Part shown: one piece after another, positions 26,177-36,467 of the stretch
Layout: each line of letters begins with the position of its first letter
Position numbering within the stretch: position 1 is the stretch's first letter
Program-made: the position numbers and the translations under genes
The notes under the pieces: model-generated
Told to the model about the DNA's origin: nothing
Seen by the model: the letters and a program-made list of their open reading frames with translations, nothing else
Databases searched by the model: none
Source of the DNA: Paracoccus aminovorans
GTDB lineage: Bacteria > Pseudomonadota > Alphaproteobacteria > Rhodobacterales > Rhodobacteraceae
Assembly (NCBI RefSeq): GCF_001546115.1
Contig: NZ_KQ955209.1
Coordinates: forward strand, 1,229,878-1,293,877
Direction: 5' to 3'
DNA: 64,000 bases

Positions 26177-26215
26177 CCAAACGAAAGCCAAACGGGCTGT
26201 TGGCGTTTCGTTGGC
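26177..26215. promoter_or_regulatory. Tandem 11-bp-spaced repeats, probable response-regulator operator
   Basis: CCAAACG occurs at 26177-26183 and 26188-26194 (11 bp apart). On the other strand GCCAAC occurs at 26215-26210 and 26204-26199, also 11 bp apart. The two pairs face each other in the region between the divergent PepSY genes. One helical turn between direct repeats is the usual binding pattern of OmpR-family regulators, such as the one encoded in this operon. Confidence 0.6.
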
Positions 26216-26278
26216 AAGGGGCGGGGTATCGCTGATTCGCATGGGGCGCCGTCGCCCCGACACGCAAGGAACCAGAAA

Positions 26279-27115
26279 ATGAGCAGAACTTTCCGCACCC
26301 CCCTCGCGCTGACCGCCGTGCTGGCGCTGCTGGCCGGCCCGGTGCTGGCGCAGGATGCCGCGCCGGCCGCGCCGGTGCCTCCGGCGGCCGCGGCGCCGGC
26401 GGCCGAGGCGCAGGCTCCCGCCCTGCCGAAGGTGTTGCAGGACGCCGGCCTGACCGATGTCACGACCAAGCGCGCGCGCGGCGGCAGCAGCGTCGAGGGC
26501 AAGCTGCCCGACGGCAACCGGATCCAGGCCATGCTGACCGCCGAGGGTGCGCTGCGCGGCATCAAGGCCCAGGGCGATGCGGCGCTGCCGCAGGCGCTGG
26601 TCGAGCAGCTGGTGCCGCAGGTGGTGCGCGACAACGCGGTCTTTGCCGAACTGGGCAGCCTGCGCGCGGTCTTCACCGGCGAGCGCGGCGTGATGCTGGC
26701 CGGCCAGGACGCCGAGAAGAACCGCATCCGCGCCGCCTTTGCCGAGGATGGCACGCTGCTGCGCTTTGCCCGGGGCGATGACGACCACGACCGCAAGGAC
26801 CGCGGCCGCGACCACGGCAAGCGCCATGACGACCGGCGCGGCGACCGCGACCACCACTGGGGCGACAAGCGCGACCACGACCGCCGCGAGGGGCGGGGGC
26901 CTGACGCGCCTCGGCCGACCGGCGACGCGCCCGAGCGCGCGGCGATCGCGCCCGAGGTGCTGCGCCAGGCGCTGACCGCGGCCGGCTATACGCAACTGGG
27001 CGAGATCACCCAGGACGGCCCCCGCGTCACCGCCCAGGCCAACAACCCCGAGGGCGAGCCGGTGCTGCTGGAACTGAACCCGCAGGGGCGAGTGGTGCGC
27101 GAGATCGCGCGCTGA
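26279..27115 (+). CDS. Secreted PepSY-like protein with a His/Asp-rich linker
   Basis: This 278-residue protein has a signal peptide cleaved after about GPVLAQ (residue 25), an Ala/Pro-rich stretch, a first PepSY-like unit (KVLQDAGLTDVTTKRARGGS...), then a strongly charged segment rich in His, Asp and Arg (about 165-205), and a second PepSY-like unit (LRQALTAAGYTQLGEITQDGPRVTAQA). It is divergent from the operon of the two-component system. The His/Asp segment could bind metal ions. It is probably controlled by the same regulator. Confidence 0.78.
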   Translation: MSRTFRTPLALTAVLALLAGPVLAQDAAPAAPVPPAAAAPAAEAQAPALPKVLQDAGLTDVTTKRARGGSSVEGKLPDGNRIQAMLTAEGALRGIKAQGDAALPQALVEQLVPQVVRDNAVFAELGSLRAVFTGERGVMLAGQDAEKNRIRAAFAEDGTLLRFARGDDDHDRKDRGRDHGKRHDDRRGDRDHHWGDKRDHDRREGRGPDAPRPTGDAPERAAIAPEVLRQALTAAGYTQLGEITQDGPRVTAQANNPEGEPVLLELNPQGRVVREIAR

Positions 27116-27133
27116 TCGGGGGCCAGGAAATCC

Positions 27134-27170
27134 AAGGGGCCGCGCGGGCATTTGACCTGCGCGGCCCTTT
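27134..27170 (+). terminator. Rho-independent terminator of the PepSY-like gene
   Basis: A GC-rich stem (AAGGGGCCGCGC paired with GCGCGGCCCTTT) around a 13-base loop lies about 20 bases after the stop codon and ends in TTT. It separates this gene from the opg operon. Confidence 0.7.
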
Positions 27171-27301
27171 CTGCGACGATTTTCCCGCAACTCTCGGCAA
27201 GTGGTTGCCACCTGACGCGAAAAGGCTTGCCTGATCCGCGCGGCAATGCGAAATCCGCTCGGAATTTCTGGGCCTTCGCGCCCGAAGAATGAGGTTGGTC
27301 G

Positions 27302-28885
27302 ATGCGTCGTCGCGATTTTGTCATCTCTGCCGGGGCCGCCATGACGGCGGTGGGCGCGCTGTCGTCCTCGCTGGGCGCGGCGCTGGCGCAGGAAAGCCCC
27401 GAGACGGCCACGCCCGAACCGCAGACCGAACCGACCGATGCCGCGCCGCCCAAGCCCTTCGGTTTCGAGGACGTGGCGGCCATGGCCAAGGACCTGGCCA
27501 GCAAGCCCTATGAATACCGCGATGCCGAGCTGATCGGCACCTTCGCCAACCTGACCTATGACCAGTATCGCGGCATCCGCTTCCGCCGCGACCGCGATCC
27601 CTGGGTCGGCAGCCGCGATTTCGCACTGGACCTGCTGCCGCCCGGCTCGATCTTCCACGAGCCGGTGGACATCAGCCTGGTCGACAATGGCGTGGTGATC
27701 CCGGTCAAGTTCGACCCGCATATGTTCGACTTCGACCCGGCGCAGTTCCCGGACGGGGTGGATTACGAGACGCTGGGCGACATGGGCTGGTCGGGCTTTC
27801 GCATTCGCACGCCGCTGAACCGGCCCGACGTCATGGACGAGGTCGCGGTCTTCCAGGGCGCGAGCTATTTCCGCGCCGTGGCGCGCGGCACGCTTTACGG
27901 GCTTTCGGCGCGCGGCCTGGCCATCGGCACCGGCAGCCCCGAGGGCGAGGAATTCCCGCTGTTCCGCGGCTACTGGATCCACAAGCCGGGCGACCAGGAC
28001 CGCTCGGTGCTGATCCATGCGCTTCTGGACAGCAAGTCGGTCTCGGGCGCCTTCGAGTTCCGCATCACCCCGGGCGCCGAGACGGTCTTCGACACCCGCG
28101 TCTCGCTGTTCCCCAGAAGCGACATGAGGAACATCGGCATCGCGCCCCTGACCTCGATGTACTGGTTCGGGCCGACCGACCGCTCGCGCGTGGACGACTA
28201 TCGCCCGGCGGTGCATGACAGCGACGGCTTGCAGATGCTGACCGGCGACGAGCAGCGGCTGTGGCGGGTGCTGTCGGGGCATTCGACGCTGCAGACCTCA
28301 GCCTTCATGGACAACAACCCGCTGGGCTTCGGCCTGGCGCAGCGGGCGCGCGACTTCGAAAGCTACAAGGACGCCGAGGCGCGCTATGAGCGCCGGCCCT
28401 CGGGCTGGATCGCGCCGCAGGACGGCTGGGGCAAGGGCACCGTCAACCTGATCGAGATCCCGGTCGAGAACGAGTTCAACGACAATATCGTCAGCTTCTG
28501 GCAGCCGGCGGACACCCTGGTCACCGGCAACCGCTACGACTTCAACTACATTCTGAGCTTTGCCTCGGAAGTGCCTGACAGCGCACCGATTTCTCGCGTG
28601 GTCGAGACCATGTCGGGCAAGGCGATCAACGATCCGAACGCCCGCACCTATATCGTCGATTTCGACCTGGGCCTGTTCGGTGCCGAGGATCCGGTGCCGG
28701 CGGTGCGCGCCTCGGCCGGGCGGATCGGGCACAGCTATCTGCTGCGGCTGCCGGAACAGCGCCGGATGCGGCTGGCGTTCGAATACGTGCCCGAGGGCGC
28801 CAAGCTGGCCGATCTCTCGGCGGTGCTGAACGGGCCCGAGGGGCCGCTCAGCGAAACCTGGATTGCGCGCTGGACCCGCGAGTGA
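27302..28885 (+). CDS. opgG: Glucan biosynthesis protein OpgG/MdoG
   Basis: This 527-residue periplasmic protein builds and branches osmoregulated periplasmic glucans. It starts with a Tat-type signal (MRRRDFVISAGAAMTAVG) and contains OpgG family patterns such as FGFEDVAAMAKDLASKPYE, YDQYRGIRFR, GASYFRAVARGTLYGLSARGLAI and ALLDSKSVSGAFEFRI. The ATG at 27302 has GAGGT upstream. The stop overlaps the GTG of opgH. These glucans help cells live at low osmolarity and influence the envelope. Confidence 0.95.
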   Translation: MRRRDFVISAGAAMTAVGALSSSLGAALAQESPETATPEPQTEPTDAAPPKPFGFEDVAAMAKDLASKPYEYRDAELIGTFANLTYDQYRGIRFRRDRDPWVGSRDFALDLLPPGSIFHEPVDISLVDNGVVIPVKFDPHMFDFDPAQFPDGVDYETLGDMGWSGFRIRTPLNRPDVMDEVAVFQGASYFRAVARGTLYGLSARGLAIGTGSPEGEEFPLFRGYWIHKPGDQDRSVLIHALLDSKSVSGAFEFRITPGAETVFDTRVSLFPRSDMRNIGIAPLTSMYWFGPTDRSRVDDYRPAVHDSDGLQMLTGDEQRLWRVLSGHSTLQTSAFMDNNPLGFGLAQRARDFESYKDAEARYERRPSGWIAPQDGWGKGTVNLIEIPVENEFNDNIVSFWQPADTLVTGNRYDFNYILSFASEVPDSAPISRVVETMSGKAINDPNARTYIVDFDLGLFGAEDPVPAVRASAGRIGHSYLLRLPEQRRMRLAFEYVPEGAKLADLSAVLNGPEGPLSETWIARWTRE

Positions 28886-31059
28886 CCGACGTGACCGATA
28901 CCCGCAGCCAGCCGGCCGCCGCGCCGGCCAGCCCGCCAGAAACCCTGCCGCTTGCGGCCGAGGAACGCTGGGAGGCGCTGGACCTGCCGCAGGCCGACGG
29001 CCCGGCGACGCCGCCCGAGGCGCCGCTGGACATGCCCGAGCAGGATTTCCGCGGCCGCCCGCCGCTGGGGCCGGACAGCCGCTGGCCCGGGCTCGGCACC
29101 ATCGCGGCGCGGATCGTGGCCTTTGGCGGCGCCGCGGCCATCGCCTGGTATGGCTGGAAGCAGATGGTGCTGGCCTTTGGCACCTCGATGACCTTCCTGC
29201 AATCGGTGCTGCTGGTGCTGTTCGCGATCACCTTCACCTGGGTCGGCTTCTTCTTGACCTCGATGATCGCCGGCGTCTTCGCGCGCCGGCCGCGCACGCC
29301 CGACGGCCCGAACGAGGCCCGCATCGCCGTGGTCATGCCGGTCTATAACGAGGACGCGGCGGCCACCGCCGGGCTGCTCGCGGCGCTGGCGCGCGACCTC
29401 TACCGCGTGGGCCTGGGCCAGCGCGCCGAGATCTTCGTGCTGTCCGACAGCCGCGACCCGGATGCGGTGCTGGCCGAGATGGCCGCCGTCAGCCGGTTGC
29501 GCGACATCTCGCCGGTGCCGGTCTGGTATCGGCGCCGGCGCGACAACAAGGGCCGCAAGGCCGGCAACGTCGGCGAATTCGTGCGCCGCTGGGGCGGGCG
29601 CTATGACCAGATGGTGGTGCTGGACGCCGACAGCGTGGTCGGCGCTGCGACCATCAAGGCGCTGTCGGCGCGGATGAATGCCGATCCCGCGGTGGGGCTG
29701 ATCCAGACCATGCCGATGCTGGTCGGCGGCCAGACCATCTTTGCCCGGCTGACCCAGTTCGCCGGCCGCATCTATGGCCCGGCCATCGCGCGCGGCGTCT
29801 CGGCCTGGTCGGGCGACAGCGGCAATTTCTGGGGCCATAACGCCATCATCCGCGTGCCCGCCTTCGCGCAATGCTGCGGCCTGCCGGAGCTGCCGGGCAA
29901 GCCGCCCTTCGGCGGCCATGTCCTGTCGCATGATTTCGTCGAGGCCGCGCTGCTGCGCCGCGCCGGCTGGAAGGTGCGGCTGGACCACGACCTGCGCCAA
30001 AGCTTCGAGGGCAGCCCGCCCACGCTGCTGGACATGGCCGTGCGCGAGCGCCGCTGGGCGCAGGGCAACCTGCAGCATGCGCGCATCATCTTCTCGCGCG
30101 GCTTCGCCTGGATCAGCCGGGTGCATTTCACCATCGGCATCCTGGGCTTCCTGATGTCGCCGATCTGGCTGGCGATGATCCTGGTCGGGCTGGCGCTGTC
30201 GGCCAATGTGCTGCTGTCGCGGCCGGATTATTTCCCGCAGACCTATCAGCTGTTCCCGACCTGGCCGACCTTCGACCCGGTGCGCATGCTTTGGCTGTTC
30301 ATCGCCGCCATGTCCTTCCTGCTGGTGCCGAAGTTCATCGCCATCTTCCGCGCCTGGCTGCGGCCCTTGGCCCGCAACTCGGGCGGCAGCGTGCGGCTCT
30401 TGGGCTCGGGGCTGTTCGAGATGGTGCTTTCGGCGCTGATCGCGCCGGTGCAGATGCTGATCCAGACCCGGCAGATCTTCGAGATCCTGCGCGGCCGCGA
30501 TTCCGGCTGGGAGGCGCAGGTCCGCGCCGGGCAGATGCCGCCCTGGCACGTGGTGCTGCGCCGCCATGCCATCCATGTCGTGGCGGGCGTCGGCACGCTG
30601 GTGGTGCTGGCGATCCTGTCGCCCTGGCAGCTGGTGTGGCTGTCGCCGATCCTGGCCGGGCTGATCCTGTCGCCGCTGACCTCGCGCTGGTCGGCAAGCC
30701 CGGTCTTCGGCCGCTGGGCCCGGCGCCAGGGCCTGCTGGTCACCCCCGAGGAACGCGAGCCGCCCGAACTGCTGACCGCCGCCAATGCGCTGGACTTCCG
30801 CATCGCCGCCAGGCTGCCGACGCGGGGCATCGCCGCCCTGGGCGACGACCCGGCGCTGCGGGCGCGGATGCTGGCGCTGCTGCCCGAGGCCCCGCGCGGC
30901 CCGGCGGCCGAGCGGCTGGACGCGATCGCGGCCGAGGCCAAGATCGGCCATGCCGCCAGCCAGGCGCAGGCGCTGCGCTTCCTGAGCCCGGCCGAGACCC
31001 TGGCGCTGGTCGAGAACCGCGCCCTGATCGAAGCCTTCGCGAGCCTGCCCGCAGAATGA
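28882..31059 (+). CDS. opgH: Glucans biosynthesis glucosyltransferase OpgH/MdoH
   Basis: This 725-residue inner-membrane glucosyltransferase makes the linear glucan backbone from UDP-glucose. The family 2 glycosyltransferase motifs are visible (MPVYNED, VVLDADSVVG, SHDFVEAALLRRAGW, RERRWAQGN), with membrane segments at the N terminus (about 68-130) and through the second half. The start is the GTG at 28882, which overlaps the opgG stop. The protein is part of the three-gene opg operon. Confidence 0.95.
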   Translation: MTDVTDTRSQPAAAPASPPETLPLAAEERWEALDLPQADGPATPPEAPLDMPEQDFRGRPPLGPDSRWPGLGTIAARIVAFGGAAAIAWYGWKQMVLAFGTSMTFLQSVLLVLFAITFTWVGFFLTSMIAGVFARRPRTPDGPNEARIAVVMPVYNEDAAATAGLLAALARDLYRVGLGQRAEIFVLSDSRDPDAVLAEMAAVSRLRDISPVPVWYRRRRDNKGRKAGNVGEFVRRWGGRYDQMVVLDADSVVGAATIKALSARMNADPAVGLIQTMPMLVGGQTIFARLTQFAGRIYGPAIARGVSAWSGDSGNFWGHNAIIRVPAFAQCCGLPELPGKPPFGGHVLSHDFVEAALLRRAGWKVRLDHDLRQSFEGSPPTLLDMAVRERRWAQGNLQHARIIFSRGFAWISRVHFTIGILGFLMSPIWLAMILVGLALSANVLLSRPDYFPQTYQLFPTWPTFDPVRMLWLFIAAMSFLLVPKFIAIFRAWLRPLARNSGGSVRLLGSGLFEMVLSALIAPVQMLIQTRQIFEILRGRDSGWEAQVRAGQMPPWHVVLRRHAIHVVAGVGTLVVLAILSPWQLVWLSPILAGLILSPLTSRWSASPVFGRWARRQGLLVTPEEREPPELLTAANALDFRIAARLPTRGIAALGDDPALRARMLALLPEAPRGPAAERLDAIAAEAKIGHAASQAQALRFLSPAETLALVENRALIEAFASLPAE

Positions 31060-32192
31060 AACGCATCGCGGCTCTCGACATGCTGCGCGGCTATGCGCTG
31101 GTCTGCATCATGCTGGACCACATGCCCATCGGGCTGCTGCGCAATGTCACGCTGACGAATTTCGCCGTCTTCGACGCGGCCGAGCTTTTCGTGCTGCTGT
31201 CGGGCTTTCTGGTCGGCATGGTCTGGGTCAAGGTCGAGGCGCGGCAGGGCCGGCGCGTGGCGCAGCTGCGCTTCCTGCGCCGGGCGGCGCAGGTCTGGCT
31301 GGCGCTGATCGCCGGGGCGGTGCTCTTGGCGCTGTTCTCGGCGCTGCTGTTCAAGCTGCACATGAACCACACGGCGGTCTGGTTCCAATACGCGCGCTGG
31401 ATCTTCGAGCATCCCATCGGCTATGTCGCCACCGTGGCGCTGATGTGGATGCAGCCGAACCTGCTGGACGTGCTGGCGCTTTACGTGCTGCTGATCGCCA
31501 CCGTGCCGCTGACGGTGCCTTTCATGCTGCGCATGCCCTGGGCCGCGCTGGCCGTCTCGGTCGCGGTCTGGTGGTTCGCCGAGCCGCTGAACGCGCTGAT
31601 CCCGAACCAGCGCCCCGGGCCGGGCCTGCTGTTCAACCCCTTCGGCTGGCAGCTCTTGTTCTTTGCCGGCGTCGCCATGGGCGCCTTCCGCGACCGCATC
31701 ATGCCGGTGCTGCGCCGGCATGCGGCGCTGCTGACCGTGCTGTCGGTCGCGGTGATGCTGTTCAGCCTGACCACGGTCCTGGCCTGGCGCATCGGACCTC
31801 CGGCCAAGCCGGTGACGGATTTCATCCGTTCGTTGACCGGCGGCATCGACAAATGGTCGCTGGATTTCGCGCGGCTGATCGCGATCCTGGCCGCCAGCTG
31901 GCTGGTGGCGGTGCCGCTGGCGCGGCCTTTTGCCTGGATGGCCGGCACCGCCCCGGGCGAGGCGCTGGCCGAGATCGGCCGCGGCGGGCTTTACTCGTTC
32001 ATCGTCTGCGTGCTGCTGTCGATCTGGGGCGACGCGCTGGACATGACCGTGGCGCAGGGCGGCGCGGCCTGGTTCTGGCTGCGGCTCGCGATCGACCTGT
32101 GGCTGATCGTCGCCTTCTGGGCCATCGCGGCGGTCTGGATGCGGCGCGCGGCCTGGGTGCCGCCGCTGCGGGCGCGACTTCGGTTGGATTGA
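31056..32192 (+). CDS. opgC: OpgC-family glucan succinyl/acyltransferase
   Basis: This 378-residue multi-spanning membrane protein begins [24 protein letters not shown], the OpgC signature, and has about ten hydrophobic segments. It decorates periplasmic glucans with acyl groups such as succinate, adding negative charge. The ATG at 31056 overlaps the opgH stop (ATGA). Its family resembles acyltransferase 3 proteins. Confidence 0.9.
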   Translation: MKRIAALDMLRGYALVCIMLDHMPIGLLRNVTLTNFAVFDAAELFVLLSGFLVGMVWVKVEARQGRRVAQLRFLRRAAQVWLALIAGAVLLALFSALLFKLHMNHTAVWFQYARWIFEHPIGYVATVALMWMQPNLLDVLALYVLLIATVPLTVPFMLRMPWAALAVSVAVWWFAEPLNALIPNQRPGPGLLFNPFGWQLLFFAGVAMGAFRDRIMPVLRRHAALLTVLSVAVMLFSLTTVLAWRIGPPAKPVTDFIRSLTGGIDKWSLDFARLIAILAASWLVAVPLARPFAWMAGTAPGEALAEIGRGGLYSFIVCVLLSIWGDALDMTVAQGGAAWFWLRLAIDLWLIVAFWAIAAVWMRRAAWVPPLRARLRLD

Positions 32193-32244
32193 CGCATGGC
32201 CCTTCGCCCCTCAATTTGGCGCGCGGGGGTCATGGAGGAAAAAG

Positions 32245-33912
32245 ATGAAATCGGATATCGAGATCGCACGCGCGGCGAAGAAGCAGCCTATCGGCAAGAT
32301 CGCAGCCCGGCTTGGACTGGGCGAGCGGGACATCCTGCCCTATGGTCACGACAAGGCCAAGATCAGCCATGACTGCATCCGCGGGCTGGCCGACCGGCCG
32401 CTGGGCCGGCTGGTGCTGGTGACGGCGATCAACCCGACCCCTGCGGGCGAGGGCAAGACCACGACCACGGTCGGTCTGGGCGACGCGCTGAACCGCATCG
32501 GCCAGAGCGCCACCGTCTGCATCCGCGAGGCGAGCCTGGGTCCGAACTTCGGCATGAAAGGCGGGGCCGCCGGCGGCGGCATGGCCCAGATCGTGCCGAT
32601 GGAGGACATGAACCTGCATTTCACCGGCGATTTCCACGCCATCACCAGCGCCCACAACCTGCTGTCGGCGATGATCGACAATCATATCTATTGGGGCAAT
32701 GCGCTGCACATCGACCCGCGCCGCATCACCTGGCGCCGGGTCATGGACATGAACGACCGGGTGCTGCGGCAGATGGTCATCGCGCTTGGCGGCCCGGCGA
32801 ACGGCTATCCGCGCGAGACCGGCTTCGACATCACCGTCGCCTCCGAGGTGATGGCGATCCTGTGCCTTTCGCGCGATCTCGAGGATCTGCAGGAACGGCT
32901 GGGCCGCATCGTCATCGGCTATACCATCGAGCGCCAGCCGATCACCGCCCGCGACATCGGCGCCGACGGCGCCATGACGGTGCTGTTGCGCGACGCGCTG
33001 CAACCGAACCTGGTGCAGACGCTGGAGAACAACCCGGCCTTCGTCCATGGCGGCCCCTTCGCCAATATCGCCCATGGCTGCAATTCGGTCATGGCCACCC
33101 GCACGGCGCTGGCGCTGTCGGATTACGTGGTGACCGAGGCCGGTTTCGGCGCCGACCTGGGGGCCGAGAAGTTCCTCGACATCAAGTGCCGGCTGGCCGG
33201 GCTCGAGCCCGACGCGGTGGTGCTGGTCGCGACGGTGCGGGCGCTGAAGATGAACGGCGGCGTCACCCGCGCCGAGCTGGGCGCCGAAAATGTCGCGGCG
33301 CTGCGCGAGGGCTGCGCGAACCTCGGCCGCCATATCGAGAACCTGCGCGGCTACGGCCTGCCGGTGGTGGTGGCGATCAACCACTTCACCACCGACACCG
33401 AGGCCGAGGTCGGCGCGCTGCAGGACTATTGCGCCGAGCATGGCGTGCGGGCGGTGCTGTGCAAGCATTGGGCCGAGGGCGGCGCCGGCGCCGAGGACCT
33501 GGCCCGCGCCGTGGTCGAGATGGCCGAGGCCGGCGCCGCTTTCGCGCCGCTCTATCCCGACGCCATGCCGCTGCGCGACAAGATCGAGACGATCTGCAAG
33601 CGCATCTACCGCGCCGAGGCGGTCGAGTTCCTGCCGCATATCATCGAGCGGCTGAACGAATGGCAGGCGGCCGGCCACGGCCATCTGCCGGTCTGCATGG
33701 CCAAGACGCAATATTCCTTTTCCGCCGATCCGACGGCGCGCGGCGCGCCCGAGGGCTTCACCATCCCGGTGCGCGAGGTGCGGCTGGCGGCCGGCGCGGG
33801 CTTCGTCGTGGCGATCTGCGGCGACATCATGACCATGCCCGGCCTGCCGCGCGAGCCGGCGGCGCTGCGCATCGGCCTCGATGCCCAGCGCCAGGTGCAG
33901 GGCCTGTTCTGA
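32245..33912 (+). CDS. fhs: Formate-tetrahydrofolate ligase
   Basis: This 555-residue enzyme joins formate to tetrahydrofolate with ATP, giving 10-formyl-THF for one-carbon metabolism. The P-loop [18 protein letters not shown] near residue 64 and motifs such as [14 protein letters not shown] and FTGDFHAI are typical, and the length is normal. A GGAGG-like site precedes the ATG. The gene overlaps nadD by one base. Confidence 0.97.
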   Translation: MKSDIEIARAAKKQPIGKIAARLGLGERDILPYGHDKAKISHDCIRGLADRPLGRLVLVTAINPTPAGEGKTTTTVGLGDALNRIGQSATVCIREASLGPNFGMKGGAAGGGMAQIVPMEDMNLHFTGDFHAITSAHNLLSAMIDNHIYWGNALHIDPRRITWRRVMDMNDRVLRQMVIALGGPANGYPRETGFDITVASEVMAILCLSRDLEDLQERLGRIVIGYTIERQPITARDIGADGAMTVLLRDALQPNLVQTLENNPAFVHGGPFANIAHGCNSVMATRTALALSDYVVTEAGFGADLGAEKFLDIKCRLAGLEPDAVVLVATVRALKMNGGVTRAELGAENVAALREGCANLGRHIENLRGYGLPVVVAINHFTTDTEAEVGALQDYCAEHGVRAVLCKHWAEGGAGAEDLARAVVEMAEAGAAFAPLYPDAMPLRDKIETICKRIYRAEAVEFLPHIIERLNEWQAAGHGHLPVCMAKTQYSFSADPTARGAPEGFTIPVREVRLAAGAGFVVAICGDIMTMPGLPREPAALRIGLDAQRQVQGLF

Positions 33913-34517
33913 TGCGGGCCGGACTGCCCCTCGCACGCGCCGGCATGCGGATCGGCCTTCTGGGCGGATCCTTCGACCCGGCGCATGAGGGGCATGTCCA
34001 TATCACCGAGGCGGCGCTGCGCCGCTTCGGCCTCGACCGGATCTGGTGGCTGGTCAGCCCCGGCAATCCGCTGAAAGCCCATGGCCCGGCGCCGCTGGCG
34101 AGCCGCATCGCGGCGGCGCGGGGCATCATGGCCCATCCGCGGGTCGCGATCACCGACATCGAGGCGCGGCTCGGCACCCGCATGACCCGCGACACCATCG
34201 CGGGTCTGCAGCGGCTTTACCCGGGCGTGCGCTTCGTCTGGCTGATGGGCGCCGACAACCTGGCGCAGTTCGACCGCTGGGACCAGTGGCAGGACATCGC
34301 CGCGCGGGTGCCGATCGGGGTGATCGCCCGGCCGGGCTGGCGCATGCCGGCGCGGTTCTCGCGCGCGGCGCGGATGCTGTGGCGCGCCCGCCTGCCCGAG
34401 AGCCAAGCGGGCCACCTGGCCGACGCCGCCCCGCCGGCTTGGGCGATGATCAACGTGCCGCTGAGCAAGCTCAGCTCCTCGGCGATCCGGGCCCGCAAGC
34501 TGAAGGAGGCGGCATGA
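33912..34517 (+). CDS. nadD: Nicotinate-nucleotide adenylyltransferase
   Basis: This 201-residue enzyme makes nicotinate adenine dinucleotide in NAD synthesis. It has the nucleotidyltransferase motif [14 protein letters not shown] near the N terminus, the [13 protein letters not shown] segment and the C-terminal SSSAIRARK. The start shares one base with the fhs stop. An internal ATG before RIGLLGG is a possible shorter start. Confidence 0.95.
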   Translation: MRAGLPLARAGMRIGLLGGSFDPAHEGHVHITEAALRRFGLDRIWWLVSPGNPLKAHGPAPLASRIAAARGIMAHPRVAITDIEARLGTRMTRDTIAGLQRLYPGVRFVWLMGADNLAQFDRWDQWQDIAARVPIGVIARPGWRMPARFSRAARMLWRARLPESQAGHLADAAPPAWAMINVPLSKLSSSAIRARKLKEAA

Positions 34518-35905
34518 CCGCATTGCCCAGACGCCAGGTCCTCGCCGGGCTCGGCCTCATGGCGCTGGCGCCGCGCCTGGCGCGGGCGCAAGCCGCCGCC
34601 GACCCCGTCGAGGCGCTGATCGCCGCGGCGCAACTCGGCGGCGCGGTTGGTTTCGCGGTGATCGACACCGCGACCGGCGCGCTGCTGGCCGAGCGGCAGG
34701 CCGACCTGGCGATGGCGCCGGCCAGCACGCTGAAATCCGTTACCGCGCTTTATGCGCTGGACCGGCTGGGGCCGGCGCATCGCTTCGCCACCCGCGTGAT
34801 CCGGGCGGGCGAGATGCTGATCCTGGCCGGCGGCGGCGACCCGGTGCTCGACACCGACGCGCTGGACGAGCTTGCCGCCGCCACCGTCGCGGCCGAAACG
34901 GCGGCGGGCGGCGCGCCGCAGCATTTCGCGGTCTGGGGCGGGGCGCTGCCGCGCATCGACCGGCTGGACCCGGCGCAGGACGCGCATCTGCCCTACAACC
35001 CCTCGGTCTCGGGCATGATCCTGAACTTCAACCGCGTGCACCTGGACTGGCGGCGCGGCGACCAGGGCTATCGGCTGTCGTTGCAGGCGCGCGGGCGGCG
35101 GCTGTCGCCGCGTGCCTATACCGCCTCCATCGCGGCGGTCGAACGCAAGCTGCCGCTCTTCACCTATGAATCCGGCAAGCTGGAAAGCTGGACCATCGCC
35201 CGCGCCAGCCTCGGCAAGTCGGGCAGCCGCTGGCTGCCGGTGCGCCGCCCCGAGCTTTACGCCGGCGACGTGTTCCAGACGCTGTGCCGGGCGCGCGGGC
35301 TGGTGCTGCCGACGCCCGAGGTGATCGAGCTTCTGCCCGAGGGCGCCGAGCTCGCCTGGCACGAGAGCCAGCCGCTGCGGGACATCATCCACGACATGAT
35401 GGAATATTCGACCAACCTGACCGCCGAGACCATCGGCCTGGCCGCCAGCGGCGCCGGCGACATCCCGGCCTCGGCCGCGGCCATGGCGGACTGGCTGCGC
35501 GGGCAGGGGATCGAGACCGGCTTCAGCTTCCACGACCATTCCGGCCTGTCGCCCCGCAACCGGGTCACGGCGCGGACCATGGCCCGGCTGATCGCCGGCC
35601 CCGGCGCCGCGGGCGGGCTCAAGCCGCTGATGAAGCCCATCCCGCTGCGCGACGCCAAGGGCAGGAAGCAGCCAAGCGACATCGCCATCGCGGCCAAGAC
35701 CGGCACGCTGAACTTCGTCTCGAACCTCGCCGGCTACGCGCAGCGCACGGGCGGGCGCGAACTGGCCTTCGCCATCCTGGCCGGCGACGAGGCGCGCCGC
35801 GCCGCCACCGAGGGCCAGGAACTGCCCGAGGGCGTCATGGCCTGGACCAAACGCGCCAAACGCCTGCAACAAGCGCTGATCGAGCATTGGTGCGCCGGCG
35901 CCTGA
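34514..35905 (+). CDS. dacB: D-alanyl-D-alanine carboxypeptidase/endopeptidase (PBP4 type)
   Basis: This 463-residue periplasmic penicillin-binding protein trims peptidoglycan cross-links. It has a Tat-like signal ([21 protein letters not shown]), the active-site motifs SxxK in PASTLKS, SxN in YSTN and KTG in AKTGT, and the extra domain between the first two motifs typical of PBP4. The start overlaps the nadD stop (ATGA at 34514-34517). Confidence 0.93.
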   Translation: MTALPRRQVLAGLGLMALAPRLARAQAAADPVEALIAAAQLGGAVGFAVIDTATGALLAERQADLAMAPASTLKSVTALYALDRLGPAHRFATRVIRAGEMLILAGGGDPVLDTDALDELAAATVAAETAAGGAPQHFAVWGGALPRIDRLDPAQDAHLPYNPSVSGMILNFNRVHLDWRRGDQGYRLSLQARGRRLSPRAYTASIAAVERKLPLFTYESGKLESWTIARASLGKSGSRWLPVRRPELYAGDVFQTLCRARGLVLPTPEVIELLPEGAELAWHESQPLRDIIHDMMEYSTNLTAETIGLAASGAGDIPASAAAMADWLRGQGIETGFSFHDHSGLSPRNRVTARTMARLIAGPGAAGGLKPLMKPIPLRDAKGRKQPSDIAIAAKTGTLNFVSNLAGYAQRTGGRELAFAILAGDEARRAATEGQELPEGVMAWTKRAKRLQQALIEHWCAGA

Positions 35906-35957
35906 TCTTCTTCGTTCTGCAAATACCCATGCCGACCGCGCCACTAGCCGGGGCGCT

Positions 35958-36380
35958 TCACAGCAGGCGATGCCGCGCCCGGGCCGCCAGTTCGATGGCG
36001 GCGGCATGCAGCCGGTCGATTTCCAGCTGGTCGCGGATCTCGGCCAGCATCTCGGCCTCGATCTCGCCCAGCCGGCCGTCGGATGCCGCCACGTCGCAGG
36101 CCAGCACATAGGCGGTGTCGAACATCTTTTGCGGCAGCGCCTCGCGCACCAGGCCGAAAAGCGCGTCCAGCCCGTCCTCTTCCTCGAACAGGCTCAGCAC
36201 GGTCTGCGACACGGCGCGGATGCGGTCGATGTCGTAATTGGCGAAGACCGGCGTGTGGTTCACCGCCCGCTCGATGGCCAGAAGCTCGGCGGTGCGCGGG
36301 TTCTGGTCCGAGGCCGAGACCCCCACCATCACCGCGACCAGTGCGTCGCAGGGCGAGAACGAGGGAACATTGTCGGTCAT
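35958..36380 (-). CDS. TerB-like tellurite resistance family protein
   Basis: This 140-residue soluble all-helical protein shows the TerB/DjlA-like repeat pattern, with paired acidic segments ([31 protein letters not shown]). Proteins of this family have been linked to tellurite and stress tolerance, but most housekeeping copies have no known activity. The ATG at 36380 has GGAG upstream. It converges on dacB and is divergent from lysS. Confidence 0.85.
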   Translation of the reverse strand: MTDNVPSFSPCDALVAVMVGVSASDQNPRTAELLAIERAVNHTPVFANYDIDRIRAVSQTVLSLFEEEDGLDALFGLVREALPQKMFDTAYVLACDVAASDGRLGEIEAEMLAEIRDQLEIDRLHAAAIELAARARHRLL

Positions 36381-36467
36381 GGCAAATCTCCGTGGCTGCC
36401 CGGCGAAATTATTGACCATTCCGGCCCGTTTCAATACGGGGGAAAGCCTAGCCAACGGAGACCGACC

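Noticed and set aside
26120..28282. Minus-strand open frame of 720 codons
   Set aside because: It is the complement of the PepSY-like gene and opgG. The composition is typical of a GC-rich shadow frame, with no family pattern and no ribosome-binding site.
30291..31055. Upstream extension of the opgC frame inside opgH
   Set aside because: OpgC begins at the ATG at 31056 with its typical opening. The upstream part is a shadow of opgH.
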